Under the pieces are notes generated by a model, which was not told the origin of the DNA, did no database searches, and worked only from the letters and a program-made list of their open reading frames with translations. The position numbers and the translations under genes are program-made. From positions 62,001 through 126,000 of the forward strand of contig NZ_CABUOL010000006.1 in the NCBI RefSeq assembly GCF_902493215.1: a stretch of DNA of 64,000 nt. Reading direction: 5' to 3'. Below are positions 61,202 to 64,000 of the stretch, in pieces. The stretch is from an uncultured Mediterranea sp. Its GTDB lineage: Bacteria > Bacteroidota > Bacteroidia > Bacteroidales > Bacteroidaceae. Numbering within the stretch: position 1 is the stretch's first letter; each line of letters begins with the position of its first letter.

Positions 61202-62212
61202 ATGAAACAGAGTATCCTGATAACGGGCGCCAGCGGCTTCATCGGCAGTTTTCTGGTAGAAGAGGCCCTGCGCCGCGGCTTCGAGACGTGGGCAGGTGTC
61301 CGCGCGTCGAGCAGTCGCAAGTACCTGCAAGAGCCCGGCCTGCACTTTCTGGAGCTGGACTTTGCCCACACCGACTGCCTGTACGAACAGCTCAAGGCCC
61401 ATCGCGAAGCGCATGGGGCCTTCGACTACGTGGTGCATTGCGCGGGTGTGACGAAGTGCATCGACCCTGCCGACTTCGACCGCGTGAACTGTGGGCAGAC
61501 CTGTGCCCTGGCCAATGCCCTCCGGAGCCTCGACATGACGCCCCGCCAGTTTGCTTTCATCAGCACGCTGAGTGTCTTCGGCCCTGTTCACGAGGATACT
61601 TACGAACCCATCCGCGAAACCGACACGCCCCAACCCAACACGGCCTACGGTCGGAGCAAGCTGAAGGCGGAGCAGGTCTTACTGGCCATGGACGGTTTCC
61701 CCTGCGTCATTTACCGCCCCACGGGTGTTTACGGCCCCCGCGAACGCGACTATTTCCTGATGGCCGAATCTATCAAGCGGCATGTGGATATGTCGGTGGG
61801 CTACCGGCGCCAGGACCTGACGTTTGTCTATGTGAAGGACGTGGTGCAGGCCGTGTTCCGCGGCATTGAGCGGGGTGTGACGGGGCGTGCCTACTTCCTG
61901 TCCGACGGGCAGGTGTATGCCAGCCGTACGTTCTCCGACCTGATACGCCGCGAACTGGGCAATCCGCTGATTGTTCGCATCAAATGCCCGCTGTTTCTAT
62001 TAAAAGTCGTATCTTTGCTGGCCGAACGGTGGGCTGCCCTGCGCAAGACGACGAGCACGCTCAACCGCGACAAGTATAATATAATGAAACAACGCAACTG
62101 GCAGTGTGACATCACGCCCGCCGTCCGTGAGCTGGGCTACCGGCCCGAATACGACCTGGAGCGCGGCGTGAAGGAGACCATTGCCTGGTACAAGAAAGAA
62201 GGATGGCTTTAG
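61202..62212 (+). CDS. Extended SDR (NAD-dependent epimerase/dehydratase family), possible ketosphinganine reductase-like
   Basis: 336 residues. Rossmann motif LITGASGFIGSFLVEEALRR, then VVHCAGVTK, FISTLSVFGP, catalytic YGRSKLKAEQ, and RPTGVYGPRERDYF. This is the extended SDR class. From memory, a B. thetaiotaomicron protein of this class (BT_0972) has 3-ketosphinganine reductase activity; whether this is its orthologue needs a search. It is packed between the CDF gene (6 bp) and the PAP2-type gene (overlap of 10 bp), so it is co-translated with a lipid-phosphatase-like enzyme. Confidence 0.75.
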   Translation: MKQSILITGASGFIGSFLVEEALRRGFETWAGVRASSSRKYLQEPGLHFLELDFAHTDCLYEQLKAHREAHGAFDYVVHCAGVTKCIDPADFDRVNCGQTCALANALRSLDMTPRQFAFISTLSVFGPVHEDTYEPIRETDTPQPNTAYGRSKLKAEQVLLAMDGFPCVIYRPTGVYGPRERDYFLMAESIKRHVDMSVGYRRQDLTFVYVKDVVQAVFRGIERGVTGRAYFLSDGQVYASRTFSDLIRRELGNPLIVRIKCPLFLLKVVSLLAERWAALRKTTSTLNRDKYNIMKQRNWQCDITPAVRELGYRPEYDLERGVKETIAWYKKEGWL

Positions 62213-63168
62213 ATATATTCAAGATGGTGGATACCCGCAAGGGGCTGTTTGCAATAGAGAAGGTGTCGCTCATCTACAACCTGCTCACGTCGATACTGAT
62301 ACTGTTCCTGTATCAGCGGATGGACCATCCCCTGCGGATGCTGGGCGACCGTGCACTGATAGCTGCCGTGACCTTCCTGCTGATGTATCTCTACCGCCTG
62401 GCGCCCTGCAAGTTTTCTGCCTTTGTGCGTGTCACGATACAGATGTCGCTCTTGTCCTACTGGTATCCCGACACGTACGAGTTCAACCGCCTCTTCCCCA
62501 ATCTGGACCATGTGTTCGCTTCGGCCGAGCAGTGGCTCTTCGGCGGGCAGCCCGCCATCTGGTTTGCCGAACGCCTGCCCTATATCTGGGTGAGCGAGCC
62601 GCTCAACATGGGTTACTTCTTCTACTATCCCATGATGCTGGTCATCGTGCTGTGGTACTTCATCCGCCGTTTCGACCTGCTGGAGAAGGTGTCTTTTGTC
62701 ATCATCTCCTCTTTCTTCCTTTACTATTTCATCTACATCTTTGTGCCTGTGGCAGGGCCTCAGTTCTACTTTCCGGCCATCGGCATGGAGAATGTCCTGA
62801 ACGGTGTCTTTCCCTCCATCGGCGATTACTTCAACCACAATCAGGAACTGTTGCCGGGGCCGGGCTACGAGCATGGTTTCTTCTATAATCTGGTGGAGAG
62901 TTCGCAGCAGGTGGGTGAGCGTCCCACGGCCGCCTTCCCTTCGTCGCATGTCGGTGTGTCGACCATCCTGATGATTATGGCCTGGCGTGGCAGCCGCTGG
63001 CTTTTTGCCTGCCTGATGCCCTTCTATGTACTGCTCTGCTGTGCCACGGTCTACATCCAGGCGCACTACCTCATCGATGCCGTAGCGGGCTTCATCACGG
63101 CTTTCGGCTTGTACGTGCTCACCACCTGGATGTTCAAGCGCTGGTTTGCGCAGCCCATGTTCCGCTGA
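62203..63168 (+). CDS. PAP2-superfamily membrane protein (Aur1/inositolphosphotransferase-like)
   Basis: 321 residues with about six to eight membrane helices. The C-terminal PAP2-type motifs are RPTAAFPSSHVG and QAHYLIDAVAGF (catalytic His and Asp), and an upstream conserved FVPVAGPQFYFPA may be the first motif. The layout is like inositol-phosphorylceramide synthases and related phosphotransferases. Coupled by a 10-bp overlap to an extended SDR. A lipid-headgroup or sphingolipid role is a hypothesis. No other sphingolipid gene is in the window. Confidence 0.82.
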   Translation: MALDIFKMVDTRKGLFAIEKVSLIYNLLTSILILFLYQRMDHPLRMLGDRALIAAVTFLLMYLYRLAPCKFSAFVRVTIQMSLLSYWYPDTYEFNRLFPNLDHVFASAEQWLFGGQPAIWFAERLPYIWVSEPLNMGYFFYYPMMLVIVLWYFIRRFDLLEKVSFVIISSFFLYYFIYIFVPVAGPQFYFPAIGMENVLNGVFPSIGDYFNHNQELLPGPGYEHGFFYNLVESSQQVGERPTAAFPSSHVGVSTILMIMAWRGSRWLFACLMPFYVLLCCATVYIQAHYLIDAVAGFITAFGLYVLTTWMFKRWFAQPMFR

Positions 63169-63247
63169 CTGTATGCTTCCCTCGGGGTGGAGAGATTTCC
63201 CCTCCGCCTTTGAAGGGAGTGTGTCTTCAGAGGCTGTGCGAGCCTTT

Positions 63248-63335
63248 ATGTCGGGCGGGATAGAAAATTATTTCGCCCGACATAATTTTCTATTTCGGGC
63301 GAAATAGTTGCCAATTTCGCCCGGAATAAAGACAC
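63248..63335. repeat. Tandem 22-nt array F (four units)
   Basis: Units start at 63248, 63270, 63292 and 63314, exactly 22 nt apart. Cores: ATGTCGGGCGGGAT, ATTTCGCCCGACAT, ATTTCGGGCGAAAT, ATTTCGCCCGGAAT. The centre alternates GGG, CCC, GGG, CCC between successive units: strict orientation alternation. It lies between the convergent PAP2-type and dusB genes; the rest of that 236-bp gap shows no gene. Confidence 0.87.
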
Positions 63336-63404
63336 GCACATAGGCGGGAGAGGGAGTGCTGACAGGTGCGGTGGGGAAGAGTAATCGCCGGAGGAGGGCG
63401 GGTG

Positions 63405-64000
63405 TCACCGCTCCTTCAGCCGTGGGAGGATGGCGTCGAAGATGCGGAACAATTCCTCCTTCGTCTCGGCGCGGAGCATGGCGATGCGCGTGTCGCGGAA
63501 GTTGGGCAGACCCTTGAACAGGGGGCTGGCGGCCAGGTGGCGGCGCACGTGGAGGATACCGCGGCGTTCGTCCAGCAGGTTGACACTGTCTTCCACCTCC
63601 TGGCGGAGCACGTCCATGCACCATTCGGGGGTGAGCGGGGGAAGCTCTTCGCCCGTCTCCAGGTAATGCTTCACTTCCTTGAATATCCACGGCCGTCCGA
63701 AGCTGGCACGGCCTATCATGATGGCGTCCACGCCGTAGCGCTCGAAGCACTCGAGGGCACGTTGCGGGGTGGTGACGTCGCCGTTGCCGATGATGGGGAT
63801 GTGTATGCGCGGATTCTTCTTCACCTCGCCGATGAGGGTCCAGTCGGCTTCGCCCGTGTACATCTGTGCGCGGGTACGGCCGTGGATGGTCAGGGCGCTG
63901 ATGCCGCAGTCCTGCAACTGTTCGGCCAGGGTGACGATAATCTTGTGCTCGGCATCCCAGCCGAGGCGGGTCTTCACGGTAACGGGTATCTTCACCGCAT
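63405..64000 (-). CDS. dusB: tRNA-dihydrouridine synthase, 5' end beyond the window
   Basis: The visible C-terminal ~198 residues, reading from the window end: AVKIPVTVKTRLGWD, LTIHGRTRAQMYTGEADW, IPIIGNGDV (FMN phosphate region), AIMIGRASFGRPWIF, and a helical tail. These are the core signatures of DusB, an FMN enzyme that reduces uridines in tRNA. The full enzyme is about 330 residues, so roughly 130 are missing at the N terminus. The frame remains open through base 64000. Confidence 0.92.
   Translation of the reverse strand, partial: AVKIPVTVKTRLGWDAEHKIIVTLAEQLQDCGISALTIHGRTRAQMYTGEADWTLIGEVKKNPRIHIPIIGNGDVTTPQRALECFERYGVDAIMIGRASFGRPWIFKEVKHYLETGEELPPLTPEWCMDVLRQEVEDSVNLLDERRGILHVRRHLAASPLFKGLPNFRDTRIAMLRAETKEELFRIFDAILPRLKER

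Noticed and set aside
63169..63247. Additional repeat units before array F
   Set aside because: The sequence has CCC/GGG words, but no unit keeps the 22-nt register.

Overview
The window looks like chromosomal DNA of a Bacteroidales bacterium, most likely Bacteroidaceae. Evidence: many start sites are preceded by the Bacteroidetes -7 box TANNTTTG (clearest before tyrS, the tricorn-like protease and tRNA-Gln, where a TTTG lies 19-20 bp upstream). Ribosome-binding sites are weak. The gene content is typical of the order: DUF3098, DUF4271, DUF2723, BACON, GLUG and fimbrillin-like lipoproteins, M64 and M43 metalloproteases, and DPP4- and tricorn-like peptidases. The gene order ftsX-DUF3098-uppP-truB-queA-folK is also a Bacteroides-type block. 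I cannot name the species.

Layout. 1-11.1 kb is a dense housekeeping block on the + strand: cell division and envelope (ftsX end, uppP), tRNA modification (truB, queA), folate (folK), S-adenosylmethionine synthetase (metK, behind a SAM-II-type riboswitch), a LOG-DUF4271-hemD-like-rnpA-yidD-tatD run, and tyrS. 11.2-15.9 kb (- strand) holds a tricorn-like protease followed by a GH43-CBM6 lipoprotein. tRNA-Gln and a two-gene LysO exporter follow. 18.1-21.2 kb is an AT-richer three-gene island: an EcoRI-type adenine methyltransferase, a DinD-like protein and a DUF262-HNH nuclease, packed as one operon. This is the best candidate for an uncharacterised defence system. 21.2-29.9 kb holds an EamA transporter, exonuclease III, secreted proteins, a KduD-like dehydrogenase with a DUF4861 lipoprotein, and a two-component pair. 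30.2-38.8 kb is an AT-rich surface-protein cluster: a 39-residue peptide, a GLUG lipoprotein, a membrane protein, a multi-BACON protein and an M64 metalloprotease. Three of these products end in the same acidic-Trp tail.

38.9-53.9 kb (- strand) returns to conserved genes: polysaccharide deacetylase, DUF2723 protein, two parts of a metal ABC importer, mnmD, a DedA-type protein, purD, a DPP4-like peptidase, a THUMP RNA methyltransferase, cysE and a PNPOx-like flavoprotein. 54.1-57.7 kb has two lipoproteins, one a BACON-M43 protease. 57.9-64.0 kb has rnr, a CDF cation transporter, an extended SDR coupled to a PAP2-type membrane enzyme (possible sphingolipid or lipid-headgroup genes), and the 3' part of dusB.

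The most unusual signal is not a gene. At six intergenic sites (about 17.7, 24.0, 43.3, 48.7, 57.8 and 63.3 kb) there are short tandem arrays with a period of 22-23 nt. Each array has its own near-palindromic core of about 13-16 nt, and in each array some units carry the asymmetric core in reverse complement. Most sit just downstream of a stop codon. They share architecture but not sequence, and they are not CRISPR arrays.
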